In this document: positions 1 to 9,142 of the stretch, piece after piece
Numbering within the stretch: position 1 is the first letter of the stretch
Layout of the letters: every line of letters begins with the position of its first letter
Assembly: GCF_900637205.1 (NCBI RefSeq)
Contig: NZ_LR134355.1
Location: 3,472,001-3,536,000, forward strand
DNA length: 64,000 nucleotides
Direction of reading: 5' to 3'
Source of the DNA: Mycolicibacterium chitae
GTDB taxonomy: Bacteria > Actinomycetota > Actinomycetes > Mycobacteriales > Mycobacteriaceae
Program-made: the position numbers and the translations under genes
Notes under the pieces: generated by a model
Told to the model about the DNA's origin: nothing
The model's database searches: none
Seen by the model: the letters and a program-made list of their open reading frames with translations, nothing else

Positions 1-121
1 GTGCAATCGAGTTCGTTGAGGGACGGGTGGGCCTGCTCAGGGTGTCGCTCGAGGTGGTCCTCTACGCCGCGTGGAGCTTGGCCCAACCTGCTCTTCAGGT
101 GGATTGTGTGTAGAGGTTGTT
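1..121. other. left-edge segment, no gene assigned
   Basis: The first 121 bases precede the transposase stop codon. Open reading is possible on both strands for this short stretch, but no motif, start or ribosome binding site distinguishes a gene. It may contain the right end of the insertion element or the end of a gene lying outside the window. Confidence 0.3.
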
Positions 122-1459
122 TCAAGCTGCAGGAGATATTTCGCTGACGCCGGCCATCACAGGATCCCAGCTGACGCGCTGGGTGGTGATGACGTGCAAC
201 CAGCGCAGCAATGCTGCAGCGATCGCCGCCCTGGCCTGTCCATCCGATAATGGGTTGTCCGCTCGGGTGGTCAGGTATCGGTAACGGGAAGCCATTACCG
301 GATTACTGGGCAACGCCCCCCAGACCGCGCGCCACGCTGCCAGGCGTAGCCGAGGCCGACCGCGACCGGAGATCCTGGACCGGCCGGTAGCCGTGCCGCT
401 GCTGTTGTCCCGGGGACAGAGTCCGGCGTGTTTGGCCAGTGCGCGGGGGGTGTCGAAGCGGGTGGGGTCGCCGGTCTCGGCCAGGATCGCTGCCGCGCCT
501 ATGGCCGAGACGCCGGGAATGCTGGTGACCAGGGCGGTGAGTTCTAGCTGGTCGAGGATGTCGACCATGCAACCCTCCACCTGAGCCAGTCGGGCCTTAG
601 TCGAGTGCCAATCGGCCAGTACCCACCCCGCACGTTCCAACGCCCCACGACGTTGGGTAATCACCCCGGCCGGATCGGTGAGCGAAGCGAAGACCGCGCC
701 GACGATGCGCCGCCACAGCCGCTGGCCACCCCAACAGGGCAGCTCGCGGCGCACCGCAGCCTGGAACCGCACCAGGCCCAGCCGGGCCAGTCGTGTCGGG
801 TCACCATCACAGCGCTTCAGCACTACCGCCAGCGCGGCACACCAGTTGGTGGAGTCAAACGGCGACCCCGCCGCACCCAACACCGCAGGCCACGCGCACT
901 CCAGCAGATCCCGCAGCTGCTGCACGCACGCAGTCGCCTCGACGATCAGCTGTTCCCGGCGGGCACCGAGCTGACGCAACCGCGCCCAGGTCTCATCGGC
1001 ACGCTCAGGGGCATAGCAGCGCAACTGTCCGACGAGGCGGGCGATCAACACCGCGTCCTTGTCGTCGCTCTTGTCGCGGGTGTAATCCTCGGCCTCACGG
1101 GCCCGCCCCACCAGCAACGGCTGCACACACACCAAGGCCATGTCCTGTTGGGCAGCAAGCTGATCCAGCACCCGCCACCGATGACCAGTCGGCTCACACC
1201 CGACCGTCACATCGATGTAACCGTGCTCACGGGCTACGTGACGAGCCCACGCCAGAACCGGAGTCAGATTCCAGGCCTTGGCCCGCACCCGGCGCCGAGC
1301 CAATACCTGCGAATCGTGATCAGTGACCACCACGGCCTGCTTCTCGTCAGCCAGATCGATCCCCACGATCGCGTTGCATAACGGAACCAACCCGCGCATC
1401 TGAGCCAACCGCGCATTACGACGCTTGTCACCTCGCGACAAGCTACTACCCTGAGTCAT
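122..1459 (-). CDS. IS110-family transposase
   Basis: This is a DEDD-type RNA-guided recombinase of the IS110 family, 445 residues from the chosen start. The N-terminal RuvC-like domain shows GIDLADEK near residue 33, GCEPTGH near 87 and DKSDDKDA near 129, which supply the D-E-D-D residues. The C-terminal Transposase_20 region has SIPGVSAIGAAAILAETGD followed by LAKHAGLCP and a serine-bearing SSGTATGRSRISGRGRP segment, where the family nucleophilic serine is expected. I chose the ATG at 1459 because AAGGAGG sits just upstream. An in-frame ATG at 1540 would add 27 residues but has only a weak site. The gene looks intact and may be active. Confidence 0.9.
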   Translation of the reverse strand: MTQGSSLSRGDKRRNARLAQMRGLVPLCNAIVGIDLADEKQAVVVTDHDSQVLARRRVRAKAWNLTPVLAWARHVAREHGYIDVTVGCEPTGHRWRVLDQLAAQQDMALVCVQPLLVGRAREAEDYTRDKSDDKDAVLIARLVGQLRCYAPERADETWARLRQLGARREQLIVEATACVQQLRDLLECAWPAVLGAAGSPFDSTNWCAALAVVLKRCDGDPTRLARLGLVRFQAAVRRELPCWGGQRLWRRIVGAVFASLTDPAGVITQRRGALERAGWVLADWHSTKARLAQVEGCMVDILDQLELTALVTSIPGVSAIGAAAILAETGDPTRFDTPRALAKHAGLCPRDNSSGTATGRSRISGRGRPRLRLAAWRAVWGALPSNPVMASRYRYLTTRADNPLSDGQARAAIAAALLRWLHVITTQRVSWDPVMAGVSEISPAA

Positions 1460-1516
1460 GACGTCCTCCTTGATGTTTTGGGATTCCAAGCCCGTTAACG
1501 ACATCAGGAGGACGTC
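1460..1516 (-). promoter_or_regulatory. hairpin sequestering the transposase ribosome binding site
   Basis: GACGTCCTCCTTGATGT (1460-1476) pairs with ACATCAGGAGGACGTC (1501-1516), giving a 16-bp stem with one bulged base and a 24-nt loop. In the transposase mRNA the AAGGAGG site is buried in this stem, directly next to the ATG. Read on the plus strand the same stem is followed by TTTTT (1517-1521), so it could also terminate transcription opposing the transposase. The structure is seen directly; the regulatory role is inferred. Confidence 0.7.
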
Positions 1517-1551
1517 TTTTTCATCAGCGTTCTTCGACATAGCGCTCTTAC

Positions 1552-1568
1552 TACGCCGCTATGGCGTA
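1552..1568. repeat. short inverted repeat upstream of the transposase
   Basis: TACGCC (1552-1557) and GGCGTA (1563-1568) form a 6-bp stem with a 5-nt loop. It lies in the non-coding stretch upstream of the IS110 transposase, where elements of this family encode a structured guide (bridge) RNA. It could be one arm of such an RNA or chance. Confidence 0.3.
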
Positions 1569-1690
1569 TGAGGACGCACAGTCACGGTGACCGCCCGCCC
1601 CGCCTGGCTCGCCGAAGCAGCAGTTTCATCCGCAACACACCGCACAGGCGGATCGAAGCGCACGTTCGACGAGCCCGAGGCGCCGCGCGC

Positions 1691-1696
1691 TAACGT
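1691..1696 (+). promoter_or_regulatory. -10 box TAACGT, leaderless start
   Basis: TAACGT fits the mycobacterial TANNNT -10 consensus and lies 6 nt before the ATG at 1703. No ribosome binding site is present, so the transcript probably begins at the start codon. Confidence 0.45.
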
Positions 1697-1702
1697 CGGA
1701 CC

Positions 1703-2467
1703 ATGACTGTCGTGCACACCACCGACCACGGCGCGGTCCGCGTGGTCACCATGAACCGGCCCGAGGCGCGAAACGCGTTGGGGCGCGAGCTGATCGAGGC
1801 GCTTTTCGCCGCCCTGAGCGACGCGGAGGCCGATCCGGCGGTGCGGGTGGCGGTCCTGACCGGGACCGACCCGGCGTTCTGCGCCGGCGTCGACCTCAAG
1901 GAGGCCCAGCAGCACGGCCGGGAGTACTTCGCCCGGTTCCAGAGCCACCACTGCATCACCAAACCCGCCGAGATGGCTATCCCGGTGATCGGCGCCGTCA
2001 ACGGTCCGGTGTTCACCGGCGGCCTCGAGATGGCGTTGGCCTGTGACTTCCTGATCGCCTCGGAGCGCGCGGTTTTCGCCGACACGCACGCCCGGGTGGG
2101 CATCCTGCCCGGCGGCGGCATGACGGCCCGGCTGCCGCAGCGGGTCGGTGCCGGCATGGCGCGGCGGCTGTCGATGACCGGTGAGGTGGTCGACGCCGCG
2201 CGCGCCGAACGCATCGGTCTGGTCACCGAGGTGGTGGCCCACGAGCGGCTCCTACCCCGCGCCCTCGAGCTGGCCGCCCAGGTCGCCGAGGTGGACGCGC
2301 CGACCATGGCCGGCCTCAAGGAGATCTATCAGCGCGGCTGGGCCGGGGTCACCGAACCCGCGCTGGCCGCCGAGAAGCGGATCTCCGGCACCCAGGAACT
2401 CGACGCCGCGGGTCTGGCGCAACGCAGGGCCGAGGTGACGGCCCGGAACAAGAGCCAGATACTGTAA
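1703..2467 (+). CDS. enoyl-CoA hydratase/isomerase family protein
   Basis: A 254-residue crotonase-fold protein, the usual length for the family. AFCAGVDL near residue 55 forms the first half of the oxyanion hole, and AVNGPVFTGGLEMALACD near 95-112 contains the first catalytic glutamate. The second glutamate of classical hydratases (the E of QPEILLG) is replaced by histidine in DTHARVGILPGGG. The reaction may therefore be isomerisation, hydrolysis or a different hydration rather than standard beta-oxidation. A thioesterase gene follows after 33 bp and is probably co-transcribed. The start is supported by a leaderless -10 box. Confidence 0.85.
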   Translation: MTVVHTTDHGAVRVVTMNRPEARNALGRELIEALFAALSDAEADPAVRVAVLTGTDPAFCAGVDLKEAQQHGREYFARFQSHHCITKPAEMAIPVIGAVNGPVFTGGLEMALACDFLIASERAVFADTHARVGILPGGGMTARLPQRVGAGMARRLSMTGEVVDAARAERIGLVTEVVAHERLLPRALELAAQVAEVDAPTMAGLKEIYQRGWAGVTEPALAAEKRISGTQELDAAGLAQRRAEVTARNKSQIL

Positions 2468-2500
2468 GTGTTTCCGTAGGACCATCAGCGAGGACGACAC

Positions 2501-3331
2501 ATGCAGACGGCGACCCTGACCCCGTACTTCGTGGCCGACGGCGACGCGTTCGTGCCCAACGCCATCGCCCAGGGCGGCTGGGGGCCGACACTGGGCGGGC
2601 ACGTCATCGGCGGGCTGCTGGCCCGGGCCATCGACGCGGAGCGGGCCGACCCGGAGCTGCTGCCGGTGCGCCTGACCGTCGACATGCTGCGGCGGGTTGC
2701 CACCGAACCGGTGCGGGTGCGCGCCGAGGTGGTCCGCGTCGGCAGCCGGATGCAGGCCATCGACGCGGCGATGATCCAGCACGACGAGGTCGTGGGGCGC
2801 GCGTCCGCGCTGTATCTGCGCCGGGGCGAACAACCCGGCGAGGCGGCCTGGAGCACCCCCATCGAGTTGCCGCCGCTGCCCCGGGAGCCCGCCGAGTTCG
2901 ACGACGCCATGCCGATGTTCGTCAAGCCGTACGGCCGGGAGCCGGGAGTCGGTTCGGGGATGGTCTGGCAGCACGACGGGCCGCGGTACGCCTGGGTGCG
3001 CGAGGTGCGCGAATTGGTCGCCGGCGAGCCGAACAGCCCGTTCGTCCAGGCCGCGCTGGCCGTGGACGTCACCGCATCGCTGACGGGGTTCTCGACGTCG
3101 GGGCTGGGGTTCATCAACGCCGACTACACGCTGACGCTGTGCCGGCTGCCCGAGGGGCCCTACATCGGGATGGCCGCGCTGACCCACTACAGCGAGGTGG
3201 GCCTGGCGACCGGGACGGCCAGCCTGTTCGACACCCGCGGCCCGATCGGCACCGGGGTCACCACGGCCGTCGCCAATCCGCACTTCGGCAAAAGGACCTT
3301 CGTCAGGGGTTCGGAGGCAACGGCCCACTAG
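2501..3331 (+). CDS. acyl-CoA thioesterase-like (double hotdog) protein
   Basis: A 276-residue protein of the thioesterase-like superfamily (4HBT_3/TesB-like double hotdog fold), which hydrolyses acyl-CoA thioesters in the cytoplasm. The N-terminal half contains GGWGPTLGGHVIGGLLARAI followed by RLTVDMLRRV, a pattern typical of these hotdog domains. The second hotdog domain ends with the GLGFINADYTLTLCRLPEGPYIGM region. It lies 33 bp after the crotonase-family gene, which suggests a joint role in acyl-CoA turnover. Its stop overlaps the stop of the convergent SDR gene in the shared CTAG. Confidence 0.8.
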   Translation: MQTATLTPYFVADGDAFVPNAIAQGGWGPTLGGHVIGGLLARAIDAERADPELLPVRLTVDMLRRVATEPVRVRAEVVRVGSRMQAIDAAMIQHDEVVGRASALYLRRGEQPGEAAWSTPIELPPLPREPAEFDDAMPMFVKPYGREPGVGSGMVWQHDGPRYAWVREVRELVAGEPNSPFVQAALAVDVTASLTGFSTSGLGFINADYTLTLCRLPEGPYIGMAALTHYSEVGLATGTASLFDTRGPIGTGVTTAVANPHFGKRTFVRGSEATAH

Positions 3332-4200
3332 GGCGCAAACGGCGTGAATGTCCCGTCCAGCACCTCGCGGTGCCCGACGGTGCGCCCGGTCACCTGCGCG
3401 GGATCGACCAGCGCCAGCCGGACCACGGCCTCGGCGAAGTCGGCCTCCGAGCCGATGTCGTCAAAGTCCGTGCGGTAGTAGGACAGTCCCGGCGTCATCA
3501 TCGCCTGCGACGGGGACAGCGCGTTCACCGAGATGTTGCGGCGCTGCAACTCGTAGGCCGCGGAACTGGTGAGGTGCTCGAGGGCCGCCTTGGATCCGCC
3601 GTAGCCGGGCAGGATCCCGCCGGAGAGATCCTCGTACGGACCCGAGCCCGGGATGCGCGAGGCGACCGAGCTGATGTTGATGATGGCGCCGCGGCCGGCC
3701 TCGATCATATCCGGGGCCACCAGCTGCATCAGCTCGTAGGCGGCGAACACCGCGATCTCGAAATGCCGGCGGAAGGCGTGCACCGGGGTGCCGACGAACG
3801 GCGGCCAATCCGCCGAGGGCGCAGGGGTTTTGGCGGACCGCTGGGCCTTGGGCCGCGGCTGCTCCCCCACCTTGGGCGGTCGGCCGGGAGCGGTGAACGC
3901 GGCGTTGTTGACCAGGATCGTGGTGGGCCCCAGGGCTTCCCGGGCTTCGGCGACCAGTCGCGGCAGGTCTTCGCGCTCGGTCAGGTCGGCGCGGATCGCC
4001 ACGGCGCGCCCGCCGGCGGCCTCGATCTGCGCAACGGTCTCGCCGATGGTGCCGGGCAGCTTGTCGTTCCACACCTGTTCGGTGCGCGCGACGACGGCGA
4101 CGGCGGCACCCTCGGCGGCCAACGCCAGGGCGATCTCCCGACCCAGCCCGCGGCTCGCGCCGGTGACGATCGCCGAATGTCCCTCGAGCCGTGCAGTCAT
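3328..4200 (-). CDS. SDR family oxidoreductase
   Basis: A short-chain dehydrogenase of 290 residues. The N-terminus has TGASRGLG for nucleotide binding, NNAAFT in the core, a serine in INISSVASR and the catalytic YGGSK tetrad element near residue 200. A proline- and lysine-rich insertion (about residues 105-135) is longer than in most SDRs. The ATG at 4200 is preceded by GAGGAGG. It overlaps the stop of the upstream TetR gene in ATGA, so the two are translationally coupled and the regulator probably controls this enzyme. The substrate is unknown. Confidence 0.85.
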   Translation of the reverse strand: MTARLEGHSAIVTGASRGLGREIALALAAEGAAVAVVARTEQVWNDKLPGTIGETVAQIEAAGGRAVAIRADLTEREDLPRLVAEAREALGPTTILVNNAAFTAPGRPPKVGEQPRPKAQRSAKTPAPSADWPPFVGTPVHAFRRHFEIAVFAAYELMQLVAPDMIEAGRGAIINISSVASRIPGSGPYEDLSGGILPGYGGSKAALEHLTSSAAYELQRRNISVNALSPSQAMMTPGLSYYRTDFDDIGSEADFAEAVVRLALVDPAQVTGRTVGHREVLDGTFTPFAP

Positions 4201-4805
4201 TGCGGCCTCCTCACGCCGTGTACGACGATAGCGGCGGTGTGATCCACCCACTGCTCATCGAGGGGTTTCGCGGGATCCAGCAGCAGCCGGAGCATGGTGG
4301 CGCCGCCGACGACCTCGACGAGCCGGTCGGGGTCGACGTCCGGGTGCACGTCCCCGCGCGCCACCCCCTCGATCACACGGGTGCGTACCGCCGAGAACAG
4401 CGCGCTGAAGCGCTCCATGACGCGGGCGTTGAGTTGTTCATCGGCGGTCATGTCGGCGATCAATCCCGGCAGCGCGGCGCGCACCACCGGTGTGGTGAAG
4501 ATGTCGCGGGCCGCGGCGATCATGGCCCGCACGTCGGCGGCGATGTCACCCGGCGGGATCTCCAGCGCCGACGGCACGGCGGGAAAGGCGGCCTCGTGCA
4601 CCAGTTCGGCCTTGCTGGGCCAGCGGCGGTACACGGCCGTCTTGGTGGTGCCCGCGCGTTCGGCGATCGCGGCCATAGTGACGTTCGCATAGCCGATCTC
4701 GACAAGTAGGTCCGCGGTGGCGGCCAGTATGGCAGCGTCGAGGCGCGGGTCGCGGGGCCGGCCCGCGGCCGAGATCTTGTCAACCGGTGGCGTGTCTGCT
4801 TTCAT
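4197..4805 (-). CDS. TetR family transcriptional regulator
   Basis: A 202-residue TetR regulator. The N-terminal DNA-binding domain (about residues 22-68) contains LVEIGYANVTMAAIAERAGTTKTAVYRRWPSKAELV, the characteristic helix-turn-helix with YRRW. The C-terminal part is a ligand-binding helical domain with a TetR_C-like end. It is first in an operon with the SDR gene, which it overlaps by 4 bp, and it is divergent from the phosphotransferase gene at 4852. The 46-bp gap between them is AT-richer and carries TATCG twice, so it is the likely operator region. Confidence 0.88.
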   Translation of the reverse strand: MKADTPPVDKISAAGRPRDPRLDAAILAATADLLVEIGYANVTMAAIAERAGTTKTAVYRRWPSKAELVHEAAFPAVPSALEIPPGDIAADVRAMIAAARDIFTTPVVRAALPGLIADMTADEQLNARVMERFSALFSAVRTRVIEGVARGDVHPDVDPDRLVEVVGGATMLRLLLDPAKPLDEQWVDHTAAIVVHGVRRPQ

Positions 4806-4827
4806 AACGCTACCGACAGTATCGTAA

Positions 4828-5990
<1,163 letters not shown>

Positions 5991-5991
<1 letters not shown>

Positions 5992-7106
5992 TGCTCGGTC
6001 CCATGGACGAATTCCCGGTACACCAACTCCCCCAACCGATTGCGTGGCCCGGCTCGAGCGACCGCAACTTCTACGACCGCTCCTACTTCAACGCCCACGA
6101 CCGCACCGGAGACATCTTCGTCATCACCGGGATCGGCTACTACCCCAACCTCGGGGTCAAGGACGCCTTCCTGCTGGTGCGCCGCGGCGATGTGCAGACC
6201 GCGGTGCACCTGTCCGACGCCATCGACGGCGACCGGTTGAACCAGCACGTCGGCAACTACCGCGTCGAGGTCGACGAACCGCTGCACAAGCTGCGCATCG
6301 TCCTCGACGAGACCGACGGCATCGCGGCCAACCTGACCTGGAACAGCCTGTTCGATGCCGTGCAGGAGCAGCGGCACGTGCTGCGCACCGGCACCCGCGT
6401 CACCCTGGACGCCCAGCGGTTCGCCCAATTGGGCTCGTGGAGCGGGCATCTGGAGATCGACGGCGAGATGATCACCGTCGACCCCGATGTCTGGATCGGC
6501 AGCCGGGACCGGTCCTGGGGCATCCGACCGGTCGGCGAGGCCGAACCGGCCGGACGGCCCGCCGACCCGCCGTTCGAGGGCATGTGGTGGCTCTACGTCC
6601 CGATGGCCTTCGAGCACTTCTCGATCGTGCTGATCATCCAGGAGGAACCCAGCGGCTTCCGCTCGCTCAACGACTGCACCCGGATCTGGAAGGACGGCCG
6701 CATCGAGCAGCTGGGCTGGCCGCGGATCAAGATCCACTACACCTCCGGCACCCGGATCCCCACCGGCGCCGACATCGAGGCCACCGCCGCCGACGGCTCC
6801 CCGGTGCGTTTCGAGGTGGAATCCAAGCTGGCCTGCCCCATCCACGTCGGCGGCGGGTACGGCGGCGACTCGGACTGGCTGCACGGGATGTGGAAGGGCG
6901 AGAACTTCACCGAGCGGCTCACCTACGACATGACCGACCCGGCGATTGTCGGCCGCGCCGGTTTCGGCGTCATCGACCACGTGGGGCGTGCGGTGTGCCA
7001 CGCCGCCGACGGCACCAGCAGCGAGGGCTGGGGGCTGTTCGAGCACGGCGCGCTGGGTCGCCACGACCCGTCCGGATTCGCTGACTGGCTGACCGTCGCC
7101 CCCTGA
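5991..7106 (+). CDS. conserved protein, DUF7064/lipocalin-like
   Basis: A 371-residue soluble protein without signal peptide or membrane segment. It resembles the DUF7064/DUF7065-type proteins of actinomycetes, which look like a pair of lipocalin-like beta barrels. A SRDRSWGIRP motif sits near residue 165, and the C-terminal half contains RFEVESKLACPIHVGGGYGGD. The reading frame is open far upstream, but the ATG at 5991 overlaps the preceding stop in TGATG and fixes the start. The tight coupling to the phosphotransferase suggests a shared hydrophobic substrate. The family name is from memory and no function is assigned. Confidence 0.7.
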
Positions 7107-7159
7107 GTGATTTGGGTGCGCGCGGTTGCGCCCACCGCAACCGAACGCACCGAAGTCGC

Positions 7160-7165
7160 TAGGGT
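7160..7165 (+). promoter_or_regulatory. -10 box TAGGGT, leaderless start
   Basis: TAGGGT ends 7 nt before the ATG at 7173, and no ribosome binding site lies between. This is a probable leaderless promoter for the quinone oxidoreductase gene. Confidence 0.45.
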
Positions 7166-7172
7166 CGGGGGC

Positions 7173-8147
7173 ATGCGTGCGGTACAGATCATCAACCTCG
7201 ACGGCCCCGACGCCGTCGCCATCAACGACGTCGCCGAACCGGCGGCCCCCGAGGACGCGGTGGTCATCGACGTTCACGCCGCCGGGGTGGCCTTCCCCGA
7301 CGCGCTGCTGAGCCGCGGCCGCTACCAGTACAAGCCCGAGCTGCCGTTCACCCCGGGCGGCGAGGTAGCCGGGGTGGTGCGCAGCGCGCCCGCCGGGTCC
7401 CACGTCGCGGCCGGCGACCGCGTACTGGGCCTGACGATGATCACCGACGGCATGGCCGAGGTCGTGGTGCTCGCCCCGGACCGCGTGTTCAAGCTGCCCG
7501 ACAACGTCTCCTTCGAGGCCGGCGCCGGGATCCTGTTCAACGACCTGACCGTGCACTTTGCGTTGCGCACCCGCGGGCGACTGAGCCCCGGCGAGACCGT
7601 GCTGGTGCACGGCGCGGCCGGCGGCATCGGCACCTCCGCGCTGCGCCTGGCGCCGGCGCTCGGTGCGGGCCGCACCATCGCGGTGGTGTCCACCGAGGAC
7701 AAGTTCGAGGCCGCCAAGACCGCCGGCGCCGACGAGGTGGTGCTGGCCGAGGGCTTCAAGGACGCCGTCGCGACGCTGACCGAGGGCCGCGGCGTGGACA
7801 TCGTGCTCGACCCCGTCGGCGGTGACCGCGTCACCGATTCGCTGCGGTCACTGGCCCCGGCGGGCCGGTTGCTGATCATCGGGTTCACCGGCGGCGACAT
7901 CCCGGCCATCAAGGCAAATCGGTTGCTGCTCAACAACGTCGACGCGGTCGGTGTCGGCTGGGGCGCCTGGGCGCTGTCGCATCCGGGCTACCTGGCCGAA
8001 CAGTGGGATCAGCTCGAGGCGCTGCTGGCCGCAGGCAAGGTGTCCGCACCCGCGCCGCAGGTCTACCCGCTGGAGCGGGCCGCCGAGGCCATCTCGTCGC
8101 TGGAGAGCCGCACCGCGCGCGGCAAGGTCGTGCTGAAGCTCCGTTAG
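7173..8147 (+). CDS. NADPH:quinone oxidoreductase family (zinc-independent MDR)
   Basis: A 324-residue medium-chain dehydrogenase/reductase. The N-terminal GroES-like domain contains GVAFPDALLSRGRYQYKPELPFTPGGEVAG, and the Rossmann domain starts with VLVHGAAGGIGTSALRLA near residue 145. Zinc-binding cysteines are absent, which fits the quinone oxidoreductase branch that reduces quinones or enones with NADPH. The chosen ATG follows a -10 box. The stop overlaps the stop of the convergent LLM gene in TTAG. Confidence 0.88.
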   Translation: MRAVQIINLDGPDAVAINDVAEPAAPEDAVVIDVHAAGVAFPDALLSRGRYQYKPELPFTPGGEVAGVVRSAPAGSHVAAGDRVLGLTMITDGMAEVVVLAPDRVFKLPDNVSFEAGAGILFNDLTVHFALRTRGRLSPGETVLVHGAAGGIGTSALRLAPALGAGRTIAVVSTEDKFEAAKTAGADEVVLAEGFKDAVATLTEGRGVDIVLDPVGGDRVTDSLRSLAPAGRLLIIGFTGGDIPAIKANRLLLNNVDAVGVGWGAWALSHPGYLAEQWDQLEALLAAGKVSAPAPQVYPLERAAEAISSLESRTARGKVVLKLR

Positions 8148-9112
8148 AGCGCGTCGATGATCTCGGCCTGCTGCTGCACCGACAGCGCACCGCCGGAGTA
8201 GATGCACACGGTGTCGGCGATCCCGTCGGCCCGTTCCCGGATGTGGGCGGCGATCTCGGCGGGCGAACCGACCGCGGCGATGGTGCTCAGCACGTCGTCG
8301 TCGATCAGCGCACCCATCTCCTGCCAGCGGCCCTGTTTGGACAGCGCGTGCAGTTCGGGTTGCAGATCACCCCAGCCGTGGGCCTCGAGCACCGGCCGGT
8401 AGGCGGGTGTGGAGCCGTAGAACGCCAGCAGCCGCCGCGTCCCGTCGTGGTCCTCACCGGGCGACACGATGATCTCCGGCACGACCGCGAACTCGCTGCG
8501 GCCCGCCGCGGCCAGCCCGGCGCGCACCGCGGCCATGGTGTGTTCGCGCAGGAACTTCGTGGACCCGAACGGCATCACCAGCAGCCCGTCGGCGTGCTCG
8601 GCGGCCGCGCGGGTCAGCCGCGGCCCCAGCGCCCCGACGTAGATGGGCGGCGGCCCGTACGGATTGGCGCCGGGGCTGAAGTTCGGCGTCATCAGCCGGT
8701 GGGTGTAGAACTCGCCGCGGAAGTTCAGCCGCTCCCCCGTCGACCAGGTGGAGAAGATGGCGCGCAGGGCCGCGATCAGCTCCACCATGCGGTCCACCGG
8801 TCGATCGAACTCGGCGCCGAACCGCTTCTCGATCTGCGTGCGGATCTGCGTGCCCAGGCCGAGCACGAACCGGCCCCCGGAGAGCAGCTGATGGTCGATG
8901 GCCTGATGGGCCAGATGAATGGGGTTGCGCGGGAAGGCAATCGCCACGTTGGTCATCAGATCGAGGCCGCCGACGGTGCTGGCCAGCGTCAGCGGCGCGA
9001 AGACGTCGTGGGGTCCCTCGAAGGTGAACACGCCCGCCGCGCCGGCCTCGCGCAGGGCCGCCGCGCGTTCGATGGCGTCCACCGGACCCGACAGCGCCGT
9101 CAGAACTCTCAC
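8144..9112 (-). CDS. LLM class (F420-type) oxidoreductase
   Basis: A 322-residue luciferase-like monooxygenase-fold protein. Conserved stretches are GVFTFEGPHDVFAPLTLAS, GLDLMTNVAIAFPRNP and GGRFVLGLGTQIRTQIEKRFG, which is typical of mycobacterial LLM proteins that use coenzyme F420. The open frame continues upstream to about 10306, but that part is the antisense shadow of the amine oxidase gene. The real start is the GTG at 9112, preceded by GGAGGT. The substrate is not predictable. It is convergent with the quinone oxidoreductase gene and divergent from the amine oxidase gene. Confidence 0.88.
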   Translation of the reverse strand: MRVLTALSGPVDAIERAAALREAGAAGVFTFEGPHDVFAPLTLASTVGGLDLMTNVAIAFPRNPIHLAHQAIDHQLLSGGRFVLGLGTQIRTQIEKRFGAEFDRPVDRMVELIAALRAIFSTWSTGERLNFRGEFYTHRLMTPNFSPGANPYGPPPIYVGALGPRLTRAAAEHADGLLVMPFGSTKFLREHTMAAVRAGLAAAGRSEFAVVPEIIVSPGEDHDGTRRLLAFYGSTPAYRPVLEAHGWGDLQPELHALSKQGRWQEMGALIDDDVLSTIAAVGSPAEIAAHIRERADGIADTVCIYSGGALSVQQQAEIIDAL

Positions 9113-9142
9113 TCCGCACCTCCGAGCGCAGCCTATTACTGA

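Larger units (their letters stand above)
122..1540. mobile_element. IS110-family insertion sequence (ends not resolved)
   Basis: A single transposase gene of the IS110 type identifies the element. IS110 elements usually lack long terminal inverted repeats and often make no obvious target duplication, so the boundaries cannot be fixed by eye. The true left end, on the transposase upstream side, probably lies between 1540 and about 1690, before the next gene starts at 1703. Confidence 0.6.
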
